Below are positions 1 to 7,936 of a stretch of 64,000 nucleotides of DNA, piece by piece (the stretch's first letter is position 1; every line of letters begins with the position of its first letter). Position numbers and translations under genes: made by a program. The stretch is from Gemmatimonadaceae bacterium. GTDB lineage: Bacteria; Latescibacterota; UBA2968; UBA8231. Location of the stretch: assembly GCA_026706075.1 (NCBI GenBank), contig JAPOZM010000103.1:19633-83632 (forward strand). The letters are read 5' to 3'. Under the pieces are notes generated by a model. It was given only the letters and a program-made list of their open reading frames with translations, was not told the origin of the DNA and ran no database searches.

Positions 1-803
1 GCCCCGTCCGCGACCGGATCCGGGTCTACTCCTCCGTCGGCGGCCCCTCGCCCGGGGAGTACGCGGCCAACGCCCGGTCGGTCGTGGCGAAGGGGTTCAC
101 GGCGGTCAAGATGACCCCCTTCCCGGAGCCCGTGCGCTACATCGATACGCCGGCCGTGGTCGACGACGTCGTCGCCCGGGTCGCCGCGGTGAGGGAGGCG
201 GTGGGCGCCGGCGTCGACGTGGCCATCGACTTCCACCGCGCCGTGAGCCCGGCCATGGCCCGGATCCTGGTGAAGGAGCTGGAGCCCCTGCGGCCGATGT
301 TCGTCGAGGAGCCCACCCACCCGGAGAACGTGGACGCCCTGCTCGAGATCACCCGCTCCACGTCGATCCCCATCGCCACCGGCGAGCGCAACACCACCCG
401 CTGGGGCTTCCGGGAGATCTGCGAGAAGAAGGCGGCCGCCGTCCTGCAGCCCGACATCCGCCACTGCGGCGGCATCCTCGAGATGCGCCGGATCGCCGCC
501 TACGCCGAGGTTCACTACCTCGCCGTGGCCCCCCACTCGGCCGCCGACGCCGTCGGCGTGGCCGCCTCCCTGCAGGCCATGGCCGCCACCCCCAACTTCC
601 TGATCCAGGAGTTCGGCGGCGGCACCGGCGAGGGCCTCTTCACCGCGCCCCTGCGCTTCGAGGACGGGTTCGTGCCCCTGCCCGAGGGCCCCGGACTCGG
701 GATCGAGATCGATCCGGCGGGCCTGGAGGCCCACCGCCTCACCGACTGGCCGCTGCGGGCCATGCGCCGCTCGGCCGAGGACGGCTCGGTTTCGGATACC
801 TGA
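1..803 (+). CDS. Enolase-superfamily sugar-acid dehydratase, D-galactonate dehydratase-like (5' partial)
   Basis: The frame is open from base 3, so the N-terminal capping domain lies outside the window; about 266 C-terminal residues are present. The barrel carries the order expected of the mandelate racemase/galactonate dehydratase branch: DFHRA (metal Asp and acid His), EEPTHPEN (second metal Glu), GERNTTR (third metal Glu), QPDIRHCGG and PHSAAD (distal His). This matches DgoD-like enzymes that remove water from an aldonate to give a 2-keto-3-deoxy acid. The substrate cannot be read from sequence, so galactonate is only the nearest analogy. The gene ends close to tRNA-Lys and converges with a second enolase-superfamily gene, which suggests a shared role in sugar-acid breakdown. 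Confidence 0.85.
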   Translation, partial: PVRDRIRVYSSVGGPSPGEYAANARSVVAKGFTAVKMTPFPEPVRYIDTPAVVDDVVARVAAVREAVGAGVDVAIDFHRAVSPAMARILVKELEPLRPMFVEEPTHPENVDALLEITRSTSIPIATGERNTTRWGFREICEKKAAAVLQPDIRHCGGILEMRRIAAYAEVHYLAVAPHSAADAVGVAASLQAMAATPNFLIQEFGGGTGEGLFTAPLRFEDGFVPLPEGPGLGIEIDPAGLEAHRLTDWPLRAMRRSAEDGSVSDT

Positions 804-824
804 TGTCTGGGGGTTGCCGGAATC

Positions 825-899
825 TGGTGAGCCGGGTGGGGATCGAACCCACGACCAATGGCTTAAAAGGCCACTGCTCTACCACTGAGCTACCGGCCC
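825..899 (-). tRNA. tRNA-Lys (UUU)
   Basis: The minus strand folds as a complete cloverleaf. The 7-bp acceptor stem pairs GGGCCGG with CCGGCTC (one G-T pair). The D arm has the usual TAGCTC, the anticodon loop CTTTTAA gives UUU, and the T loop is GTTCGATCC. The 3' CCA is encoded. It sits between two convergent dehydratase genes. A TTGACC hexamer lies upstream but no good -10 was found. Confidence 0.96.
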
Positions 900-932
900 T
901 ACGGATGAAGAAGAGCTTCGGTCGAAACCGGG

Positions 933-2219
933 TCAACGCCCCCGGCGGTCCCGGACGGGGCCCGCCTCGGCGCGGGCGAAGAGCCGGGCCCACTCCTTCG
1001 AGCCGTCGTCGGGGGTGATCTCCAGGCGCGTGCCCTCCATCTGGGCCGGTCCGTTCCCGGAGCCGAAATACGAGTATCCCTGGGCCGGGCTGGCCATGTG
1101 CAGGCAACTGCCGTCGGGCCACACGACGGTGCTCAGCAGCCGCGGCCTGGGCAGCTCGTAGGGCTGGCCCTGCCTGGCGAAGGGCTCGATCTCCGAGTCG
1201 GGCACGCGGAAGCGCTCGACGGCCTCCTCGTCGACCTCGACGCCGAGGCCCGGGCCCTCCGGGACCTGGTGGAACCCGCCCACGACCTCGATCGGCTTCT
1301 TCAGGAGGTGGTGGCTGTAGAGGTTGAGGCAGGTGATCGCCGGCCAGGTGGCGTGGCTGAGTACGGCTCCCAGGTGGGCGGCCCAGGTCGTCATCAGGCC
1401 GTTGCCCACCAGCTGCAGCCAGAAGGGCATCTGGGCCTCGGCGGACAGCTCCCCCTGGCGCATGACCGAGCTCTTGCCGCCCGAGACCACGAAGCCGTCG
1501 CAGACCTCCTCGCGGACGCAGGTGATGTACGGGGGGCCCCCGAAGTGCATGGCGACGGGGCGGGAGGTGGCGCGGCGGATCTGGCGGTTGCCGAGCAGGT
1601 CGCCCTGCGGGATCGGGGTCTCGAACATGGCCACGTTCCCGAAGGGCTCGAGGCGGCCGATGATGGGGATCGCGGCGGCCGCGTTCTGCCAGGTGCCGTT
1701 CGGGTCGAGGTCGAGCTTGAAGTGAGGGGGGACCACCCGGGAGATCGCCTCCACCTGGGCGACGATGTCCCACCAGGGGCGCGGCTTGTTCTTGAAGCTG
1801 GTGTAGCCCGCGGCCACGGCGTCGGCCGCCTCGGCCGCCCAGTCCTCGGGAGAAGCGTCGATCGACCACCAGCTGATCGGCACCCAGTCCCGCTGGATGG
1901 TGCCCAGGAGCCGGTGCACGGGGACCTCCAGGGCCTGGCCCATCAGGTCGAAGACCGCCATCTGCAGGCCGCTGCCGAGGCTGTCGTCGTTCATCACCTC
2001 GGCGGCGGGCCTCCCCTTGACGCGTGCCACGGCGTCGTCGGAGACCCGGGCCCAGGTGTAGTGCACCACCGTCTCGCCCCAGCCCACGTGGCCGCTGTCG
2101 GAGGTGACCCGGCACAGCTCCAGGACCGACCAGTTGTAGACCTCGCGGGCCGTGATCTTCTGCTGGCGCTGGGTGAAGGGCACGTTCACCACGATCCGCT
2201 CGACGTCGACGATCTTCAT
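933..2219 (-). CDS. Enolase-superfamily dehydratase, glucarate dehydratase-like
   Basis: The 428-residue protein has the enolase-superfamily layout of N-terminal capping domain then beta/alpha barrel. Visible features are FKNKP (KxK general base pair), LDPNGTW (first metal Asp, close to the LDPNG of glucarate dehydratases), FETPI (second metal Glu) and a late His in TTWAAHLG. The third ligand site reads AMHFGG rather than an acidic residue or Asn, so the metal site may be unusual. It likely dehydrates an aldarate or aldonate. The ATG overlaps the stop of the upstream oxidoreductase as ATGA, so the genes are translationally coupled and a longer upstream start is unlikely. It is the last gene of a four-gene minus-strand operon. 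Confidence 0.82.
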   Translation of the reverse strand: MKIVDVERIVVNVPFTQRQQKITAREVYNWSVLELCRVTSDSGHVGWGETVVHYTWARVSDDAVARVKGRPAAEVMNDDSLGSGLQMAVFDLMGQALEVPVHRLLGTIQRDWVPISWWSIDASPEDWAAEAADAVAAGYTSFKNKPRPWWDIVAQVEAISRVVPPHFKLDLDPNGTWQNAAAAIPIIGRLEPFGNVAMFETPIPQGDLLGNRQIRRATSRPVAMHFGGPPYITCVREEVCDGFVVSGGKSSVMRQGELSAEAQMPFWLQLVGNGLMTTWAAHLGAVLSHATWPAITCLNLYSHHLLKKPIEVVGGFHQVPEGPGLGVEVDEEAVERFRVPDSEIEPFARQGQPYELPRPRLLSTVVWPDGSCLHMASPAQGYSYFGSGNGPAQMEGTRLEITPDDGSKEWARLFARAEAGPVRDRRGR

Positions 2220-3286
2220 GTTCCCACCTCCACGCGGCCACCGCTCCGGGCCGCGGCGTAGGCCGCCTCCACGAAGCGCATCGCCCGCAGGGCGTCGTCG
2301 CCGCCGGTGACGAAGGCCCCGCCCATGCGCGCCGCGGCGGCGAAGCGGCGCACGAACTCCCATCCCAGGCCGCCGCCGTACCCGGTCCCCTCCGGCGGCT
2401 CGAGGGTGACCACCTCGGGCCCGGGGCCCTCGCTGCGCGGGCCTTCGCTGTGGATGTACAGGCTGTTCTGCCGCCCCACGAAATCGAAGTGCGGCCAGAC
2501 GATCTCGCCGAGGTCGCCGCGCAGGGTGATGCCGATGTCCCCGTAGCGCTGGCGCAGCACGTAGCCAGCGTGCAGGCTGCCGAGGGCGCCGCCCTGGAGG
2601 GTGAAGGAGACGGCGGCCATGTCCTCCACGTCGATCTCGCGGTTGAAGGTGGCGGTGAAGCCGGAGACCGAGCCGTATTCCTGCCCCGTCAGGTAGCGGA
2701 CGAGGTCGATGTGGTGGATCGCCAGCCAGTGCAGGATGCCGCCGCCGGCGACCTCCCCGCGGAAGAGCCAGTGCCCGGGGTTTCGCTGGCGCACCGAGCT
2801 GGTGACCATGCGCGCCTCGATCGACTGGACCCGCCCGATCGCCTGCTCCTCCACCACCAGGCGGCGGATGCGGCGCGCCGCCGGCTGCAGGCGGTTGAGG
2901 AACCCGGGCGCCCAGATCGTGCCTCCCTTGGCGGCGGCCTCGTTGAGGCGCTCGATGTCGCCGGAGTTGCGCCCGGCCGGCTTCTCGACGATGCAGGGCA
3001 GGCCCCCGGCCAGCAGCTTCGAGCCGATCTCGGCGGCCTGGTCGTTGCGCACAGACACGAGGGCCGCGTCGGGCCGGACGGACGGCTCGAGGAGGTCCTC
3101 GGGCGAGACGGCCTCGGCCTCCTCCGGGACCTCCGGGCGGGCGCCGGCCTCGTCGACGTCGCAGACCAGCAGCCGGCCGGCCTCCGGCAGGGTGTGAACG
3201 GTCTCGAGCCAGCCCCGGCTGTGTGGGGCGGTCAGACCGACCAGGGCCAGGGTCAGGGGCTTGCCGGTGGCTTCGGACTCAGTCAT
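2216..3286 (-). CDS. Gfo/Idh/MocA family NAD(P)-dependent oxidoreductase
   Basis: The protein has 356 residues. An N-terminal Rossmann domain begins LTLALVGLTAPHSRG, somewhat looser than the usual GxGxxG, and is followed by the family EKPAGRN motif around residue 95 (catalytic Lys). The C-terminal alpha/beta domain contains HWLAIHHIDLVRYL, resembling the HxxD substrate region. Family members oxidise or epimerise sugars, inositols and their acids. Both ends show ATGA overlaps with neighbours, so it belongs to the same operon as the isomerase-like gene, a second Gfo/Idh/MocA gene and the dehydratase. The substrate is unknown. Confidence 0.88.
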   Translation of the reverse strand: MTESEATGKPLTLALVGLTAPHSRGWLETVHTLPEAGRLLVCDVDEAGARPEVPEEAEAVSPEDLLEPSVRPDAALVSVRNDQAAEIGSKLLAGGLPCIVEKPAGRNSGDIERLNEAAAKGGTIWAPGFLNRLQPAARRIRRLVVEEQAIGRVQSIEARMVTSSVRQRNPGHWLFRGEVAGGGILHWLAIHHIDLVRYLTGQEYGSVSGFTATFNREIDVEDMAAVSFTLQGGALGSLHAGYVLRQRYGDIGITLRGDLGEIVWPHFDFVGRQNSLYIHSEGPRSEGPGPEVVTLEPPEGTGYGGGLGWEFVRRFAAAARMGGAFVTGGDDALRAMRFVEAAYAAARSGGRVEVGT

Positions 3287-4272
3287 GGGGCGGACTCCAT
3301 GGCGACGGGGCGTCCTTCGCGGGAGGAACGGTAGATCGCCTCCAGGAGCGCCACCGTGCGCCGGCCCTCGCGGCCGTCGACGCGCACGGGGGTGCCCTTC
3401 TCGAGGCAGGAGACGATGTCCTCGACGATGTTGTGCAGCGGATTGTCCACGGAGGCGAGCTTCTCCTCCAGGCCGTCGCCGAAGCAGCGCGCCTCGCCGC
3501 TGAGGACGGCGTCGATGAGGACGCCGCCCTCGGTGCCGTGGACTTCGGCGCTGAAGTAGGCGCTCTCGGGAAAGGTGGTGGTGCCGACGATGCCGCCGCG
3601 GGCGCCGTTGGCATAGCGCAGGATCGCCATGCCCACGTCCTCGGTCTCGATCTCGTGATTGAGGACCGCCGCCTCGCCGTAGACCTGCACGGGATCGCCC
3701 ATGAACCACACCAGCAGGTCGATGAGGTGCGATCCCTGGTTGGCCAGGGAGCCGCCGCCGTCCATCCTCCAGGTGCCGCGCCAACCGCCGCCGTGGGCGA
3801 AGTAGTCGTCGGAGCGGAACCACTTGAAGCGCACCTCGCCGAGCAGGGGCCGCCCGAGCCAGCCCTCGCGCAGGGCCGTGGCGACTCGGAAGTTGGTGTC
3901 CACGTAGCGGCTCTGGTAGTCGACGGCCAGCTGCACGCCGGAGCCGTCGGCGGCCGCGATGAGACGGTCGCAGGCCTCGGTGGAGACGTCCATCGGCTTG
4001 GTGGTGACCACGTGCTTGCCGGCCTCGGCGCAGCGCACCCCCAGCTCGCCGTGGAGGCCGCTCGGGGTCATGACCATGACCACGTCCACGTCGGCGCGTC
4101 CGAGGACGTCGTCGAGATCGGTCACGGCGTCGCAGGACAGCTCCTCGCCGACCTCGCGGGCCAGGGGTTCCCGCAGGTCGCAGACGCAACGCAGCTCGGC
4201 CCCGGCCGTCTCGTGGATCAGGCGGGCGCGGCCCCGCCCCATACCGAGGCCGACGACGGCGAATCCCGGCAT
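3283..4272 (-). CDS. Gfo/Idh/MocA family oxidoreductase
   Basis: The 329-residue protein starts at MPGFAVVGLGMGRGRA, a clear glycine-rich dinucleotide site at the very N-terminus, which supports this start. TTKPMDVS carries the catalytic Lys-Pro pair, and QGSHLIDLLVW is the typical His/Asp segment of the C-terminal domain. Its start overlaps the upstream stop by one base (TGATG) and its stop overlaps the next start (ATGA). Two dissimilar Gfo/Idh/MocA enzymes in tandem are common where one oxidises a sugar and the other reduces the product, giving net epimerisation. That pairing is inference here. Confidence 0.9.
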   Translation of the reverse strand: MPGFAVVGLGMGRGRARLIHETAGAELRCVCDLREPLAREVGEELSCDAVTDLDDVLGRADVDVVMVMTPSGLHGELGVRCAEAGKHVVTTKPMDVSTEACDRLIAAADGSGVQLAVDYQSRYVDTNFRVATALREGWLGRPLLGEVRFKWFRSDDYFAHGGGWRGTWRMDGGGSLANQGSHLIDLLVWFMGDPVQVYGEAAVLNHEIETEDVGMAILRYANGARGGIVGTTTFPESAYFSAEVHGTEGGVLIDAVLSGEARCFGDGLEEKLASVDNPLHNIVEDIVSCLEKGTPVRVDGREGRRTVALLEAIYRSSREGRPVAMESAP

Positions 4273-5144
4273 CAGAGGACTCCGCCCTTGAAGAACTGGG
4301 CCACGTGGTCGCGTCCGCGGATCAAACCCTCCTGCTGCAGCAGGGGCGTGTCCCAGAAGTGGTGGTCCTCCAGCTCGACGCTGAGCACGCCGTCGTAGCC
4401 GATCTCCTGCAGGCGGCGCACCACGACCTGCCAGTCGACCACCCCCTCGCCGGGGATCGTGTAGCGCCACCAGCCTTCCCCGAAGCCGTAGGTGCGCGAG
4501 TAGCTCTCGCCGAGGATGCCGCTCTCGTAGAGCTTCTCGGGCAGGATCTCCGTGTCCTTCAGGTGCACGTGATGGACCCTGTCGCTGAACTCGTGGAGCA
4601 GGCGCAGGTGGTCGATCCGCAGGCGGACGAAGTGGGAGGGGTCGTAGCAGATGCCCAGGTTGGGGGACGGCACGGCCTCGAAGATGCGCCGCAGGCTCTC
4701 CGGGGTGCAGCCCAGGTTGCCGTACCAGGGGGCGCCCCCGGGCCACGGCTCGATGGCGATCTTCACCCCCACCTTCTCGGCGTGCTTCACCACCTTGGGG
4801 TAGACCTTCTCGAAGATCTCGAAGGTCTCGGCCCGGCTCTGGGTCGGCTCCGCCGGGCCGAGCACCGTGAAGCAGGTCGTGCCGCCGTGGCGGGAGATCG
4901 CCGTGAGGTCCCTCTTGAGCGCGTTCAGGGCCTTGCGGCGCTGGGCGGCGTCGTTGGACAGCAGCCCCCCGCCGCGGACGTCGCAGGTGCCGATGGTCAG
5001 GGACAGCTCCGCGCAGGTCCTGGCCATCTGCGCCGTCAGGGGCGGCGTGTCGACGGCGTCGAAGCCGTTCTCCCCGAGCCACTTGCAGTAGCCCTCGAAG
5101 CCGATGTCCCGGGCGAACCCCGGCAGTCGCGTCCCGATCTTCAT
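4272..5144 (-). CDS. Sugar phosphate isomerase/epimerase-like TIM-barrel protein
   Basis: The 290-residue protein belongs to the xylose isomerase-like/AP-endonuclease-2 barrel group. Metal-ligand segments appear in order: EPWPGG (Glu), CYDPSHF (Asp and His), HLKDTE (His) and ELEDHHFW (Glu). The start MKIGTRLPGF has a GGGAGAGAG ribosome site just upstream; a longer frame to 5201 exists but lacks this support. It is the first gene of the four-gene operon with two Gfo/Idh/MocA genes and a dehydratase. Such proteins act as epimerases, isomerases or keto-inositol dehydratases. The exact reaction is unknown. Confidence 0.85.
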   Translation of the reverse strand: MKIGTRLPGFARDIGFEGYCKWLGENGFDAVDTPPLTAQMARTCAELSLTIGTCDVRGGGLLSNDAAQRRKALNALKRDLTAISRHGGTTCFTVLGPAEPTQSRAETFEIFEKVYPKVVKHAEKVGVKIAIEPWPGGAPWYGNLGCTPESLRRIFEAVPSPNLGICYDPSHFVRLRIDHLRLLHEFSDRVHHVHLKDTEILPEKLYESGILGESYSRTYGFGEGWWRYTIPGEGVVDWQVVVRRLQEIGYDGVLSVELEDHHFWDTPLLQQEGLIRGRDHVAQFFKGGVL

Positions 5145-5171
5145 TTCTCTCTCCCACTTGAGGCGGCAGGC

Positions 5172-5201
5172 AACGGTGAGAGACGGCGGTGAACCTGTCA
5201 A
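5172..5201 (-). promoter_or_regulatory. Putative promoter of the isomerase-Gfo/Idh operon
   Basis: On the minus strand TTGACA (5196-5201) is followed after 18 bp by ACCGTT (5172-5177). The -35 is perfect but the -10 is weak. A start near 5165 would leave a roughly 20-base leader containing the ribosome site. Confidence 0.4.
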
Positions 5202-5246
5202 GCGGCCTCGCCGACGGAGGGTACGGCCCCTATCGTTGTCAGCCCT

Positions 5247-5266
5247 CCGGCGCCGGCCGGCGCCGG
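5247..5266. repeat. 20-bp perfect GC palindrome between divergent genes
   Basis: CCGGCGCC followed by GGCC and GGCGCCGG reads identically on both strands. It lies between the divergent isomerase operon and creatininase gene, about 50 bp from each candidate promoter region. It could be an operator or a cruciform-forming element. An all-GC palindrome is less surprising in GC-rich DNA than its length suggests. Confidence 0.5.
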
Positions 5267-5317
5267 CAAGGGGGCGACGCCACCTTCCCCCAGAAACCGA
5301 AAGGACTGGATCCCGCC

Positions 5318-6088
5318 ATGAATCTCGTCACCAGCGGCGACCGGGAGCGCCGCGTCTTCGTCGGCGACCTGTCGCGCAAGGAGTTCCGCCAGCGCCTGGA
5401 AGCCGGCACCCTGGAGGCGGCGATCGTGCCGACGGCCGCCACCGAGCAGCACAACGAGCACCTGGAGATGATCCACGACTCCCTGCACGCCACCTGGATG
5501 GCGGAGCAGGCCGCCTTGCGCCTCTACCCGCGCGCCGTGGTCACCTCGCCCGTCTGCGTGGGCGTATCCGAGCACTGGATGGCCCACCGGGGCACGCTGA
5601 CGGTGCGCCCCGAGATCTTCTGCGAGTACGTCTTCGACATCTGCCACTCCATGACTCGCGCCGGCGTGCGCAACGTGCTCATCCTCAACGGCCACGGGGG
5701 CAACGTGAAGCCCTTGATGCGCCGCCTCGACGAGTACCGCGACCGCCTCGGAGCGGAGGTGAACCTGAGGTTCCAGTCGTACTGGGACGTGTACGACCCG
5801 GCCCTCGTGAGCGCCACCATGGACCACCAGCGCCTGCCGGGGCACGCCGACGAGTTCGAGACCTCGACGATGCTGGTGCTGGCGCCCGAGCGCGTTCACG
5901 CCGGGGATATCGAGGACGAGGCGTCGAAGGTTGCCAGCCGCGAGAAGGGAGAGAAGCTGCTGGAGCCCGCCGTGGCCGGCGTCGCCCGCGTCGTGGAGCG
6001 CATGATCGCCGGCGAGGAGGTGGACCAGCCGCCCGTCACCTTCCGCGGCGGCGGCCGCACCCACATGATCACCAACGAGCCGGTCTGA
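5318..6088 (+). CDS. Creatininase-family amidohydrolase
   Basis: The 256-residue protein has the creatininase fold signatures. TEQHNEHLEM holds the Glu and His metal ligands with a downstream Asp, NGHGGN is the family hallmark around residue 127, and DEFETSTM supplies a late Glu. The start MNLVTSGD has AAAGGA about ten bases upstream and removes an unlikely N-terminal extension. The family includes creatinine amidohydrolase and MftE-like peptidases, as well as many uncharacterised enzymes that hydrolyse cyclic amides or sugar-derived amides. Lying opposite a sugar-acid operon, it more likely acts on a carbohydrate derivative or lactam than on creatinine. Confidence 0.85.
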   Translation: MNLVTSGDRERRVFVGDLSRKEFRQRLEAGTLEAAIVPTAATEQHNEHLEMIHDSLHATWMAEQAALRLYPRAVVTSPVCVGVSEHWMAHRGTLTVRPEIFCEYVFDICHSMTRAGVRNVLILNGHGGNVKPLMRRLDEYRDRLGAEVNLRFQSYWDVYDPALVSATMDHQRLPGHADEFETSTMLVLAPERVHAGDIEDEASKVASREKGEKLLEPAVAGVARVVERMIAGEEVDQPPVTFRGGGRTHMITNEPV

Positions 6089-6100
6089 CCTCCGGCGGCC

Positions 6101-7141
6101 TCAGGGCCGCAGCACCACACCGAGAGCGCCTTCGGGGCGCTCGACCAGCTCGTCCACGGCGGCGGCGATCCCCTCCAGCCGGAAGCGGTGCGTGATCAGC
6201 GGCTCCACCCGCAGGCGGCCGTCGGCCATGGCCCGCAGGCACTCGGCGAGGTTGCGCCGCGTCGGCCACTCGACGAAGACCGGCGGGTAGCCGGCGCCGT
6301 GCTCGTACTCCTCGTCGTGATAGCCGGGGCCGGTGCGCGCGGCGCTGCGCACGTCGACGTTGCCCAGGGCGGCGGCGAAGCCGTGGCTGACGCGGGCCCC
6401 GCCGACGATGACGATGCGGCCCATGCGGTGCGTGTCCGGGGCCCGCTTGAGGGTGGCGGCGATCCGCTCGAAGGCGCCGGTCCCATCGCCGCCGAAGGCG
6501 ATGACGCCGAAGTCCATGCCGTAACCGCCCGTGAACTCCGCGGCCAGGGCCTCCAGGTCTTCCTCCTCGCCGGCGACCGCTTCGACGCCCGTCTCCCGCG
6601 CCAGCCGCCGCCGGAGGTCGAAGCGGTCGACCCCCATCACGTGGCAGCCGGAGAGCTGTCCGAACTGAGCCGTGAGCTGTCCCACCAGTCCCAGCCCCAC
6701 CACCAGGCAGCTCTCACCGAAGGCCGGGGCCGCGCGGCGGATGGCGTGCAGGGCCGTGGCCGCCAGGTGGGCGAAGGCGGCGGCCTCGAAGCTCACCCCT
6801 TCGGGGATCGGCACGCTGAGATGGACGGGCACGTGGCAGAGGTCGGCGTGCTGGGCGTAACCGCCTCCCATGCAGGCGATCCGGTCTCCCGCGCCGTACC
6901 CCTCCACCCCCTGCCCGACGGCGCGGACGATGCCGGCGTTGGCGTACCCGAAGGGCCTGGGGGGCTGCTCCGGCCGCGGATTGCGTCGCACGTCGGGCAC
7001 CCTCCCCAGCTCGGAGCCCGGGCTGATCAGGGAGGCCCGCACCTCCACCTCGACCCGTCCGGCGGGGGGCGGGCCCAGATCCTCCTCGATCAGGACCCCC
7101 TGGCCGCGCCCGTCGATGCCGGCGATACTGCGGCGGCTCAT
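6101..7141 (-). CDS. Medium-chain dehydrogenase/reductase (MDR) family oxidoreductase
   Basis: The 346-residue protein has a GroES-like N-terminal domain and a Rossmann C-terminal domain with the cofactor loop VVGLGLVGQL. The classical GHE zinc motif and the structural four-cysteine lobe of zinc alcohol dehydrogenases are not evident; in their place are SPGSELGR and GYANAGIV. This matches the family subgroup often found in carbohydrate clusters and annotated loosely as zinc-binding dehydrogenase. The start overlaps the stop of the upstream SDR as TGATG, so the two are co-transcribed. It may oxidise a polyol or sugar alcohol. The substrate is unknown. Confidence 0.82.
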   Translation of the reverse strand: MSRRSIAGIDGRGQGVLIEEDLGPPPAGRVEVEVRASLISPGSELGRVPDVRRNPRPEQPPRPFGYANAGIVRAVGQGVEGYGAGDRIACMGGGYAQHADLCHVPVHLSVPIPEGVSFEAAAFAHLAATALHAIRRAAPAFGESCLVVGLGLVGQLTAQFGQLSGCHVMGVDRFDLRRRLARETGVEAVAGEEEDLEALAAEFTGGYGMDFGVIAFGGDGTGAFERIAATLKRAPDTHRMGRIVIVGGARVSHGFAAALGNVDVRSAARTGPGYHDEEYEHGAGYPPVFVEWPTRRNLAECLRAMADGRLRVEPLITHRFRLEGIAAAVDELVERPEGALGVVLRP

Positions 7142-7911
7142 CAGATGTTCGACCTCGACTGCCCGCCGTCGACGTTGAGGCAGGCCCCCGTCACCCAGCT
7201 CGCCCGCCCGGAGGCCAGGAAGACGACCACGTCCGCCACCTCTTCCGGGGTGCCGAAGCGGCCGAAGGGGATGTTCTCCTCCACGAACCGGCCGATCCCC
7301 TCGGGGTCCGCCTTCTGCCGGCGCTCCCAGCTGCCCCCCGGAAACAGGATCGACCCGGGGGCGACGCTGTTCACCCGCACCCCCTTGGCAGCCGCCTCGC
7401 GGGCGAGGTTCGCCGTCATGCTGATCATCGCCGCCTTGGCGGCGTTGTAGCTCACCGGCCCGCCGGTCTCCCGCCCGAAGATGGAGGAGACGTTGACGAT
7501 GCTGCCGCCGCTCTCCTCCAGGGCCGGGAAGGCGGCCCGGGAGACGCGCACGGCGGAGAAGAAGCTCAGGTTGAAGACGTGGAGCCACTCGTCGTCGGAG
7601 ATCTCGGCGAAGGGCGTCCACACCGACCCGCCCACGTTGTTCACCAGGATGTCGATCCCGCCGAAGCGGGAGACAGCGGTCTCGACGAATCCCCCGGCGT
7701 CCCCGGTGCGCGCCATGTCGCCGACGTGGTGCGCCACGTCCGCGGCGCCGGCGGCGGCCACCGCCTCGGCCGCGGCCGTCAGGGTCTCCTCCGTGCGGCC
7801 GCTGAGGCAGAGCCTGGCCCCCTCCGCGGCGAAGGCGAGGGCGATGCGGTTGCCGATGCCCCGGCTGGCGCCGCTCACCAGCACCGACTTGTCCTTCAGT
7901 CCCAGATCCAT
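7141..7911 (-). CDS. Short-chain dehydrogenase/reductase (SDR)
   Basis: The 256-residue classical SDR has GASRGIGNR (cofactor loop), NNVGG and catalytic Ser-Tyr-Lys in VSSIFGRE and SYNAAK. The C-terminus DGGQSR is typical. The start MDLGLKDK was chosen because it aligns with family N-termini and follows a purine-rich ribosome site; the longer frame upstream is implausible. It is coupled to the MDR gene by a one-base stop/start overlap. A role in redox interconversion of a sugar acid or polyol from the neighbouring module is likely but not provable. Confidence 0.9.
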   Translation of the reverse strand: MDLGLKDKSVLVSGASRGIGNRIALAFAAEGARLCLSGRTEETLTAAAEAVAAAGAADVAHHVGDMARTGDAGGFVETAVSRFGGIDILVNNVGGSVWTPFAEISDDEWLHVFNLSFFSAVRVSRAAFPALEESGGSIVNVSSIFGRETGGPVSYNAAKAAMISMTANLAREAAAKGVRVNSVAPGSILFPGGSWERRQKADPEGIGRFVEENIPFGRFGTPEEVADVVVFLASGRASWVTGACLNVDGGQSRSNI

Positions 7912-7936
7912 GTTCCCGTCCCTCTCGCGGTTGTCC

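Noticed and set aside
739..2241. 500-residue minus-strand frame
   Set aside because: It is a shadow of the glucarate dehydratase-like gene: Arg/Gly/Pro/Ala-rich with no motifs, and it runs through tRNA-Lys.
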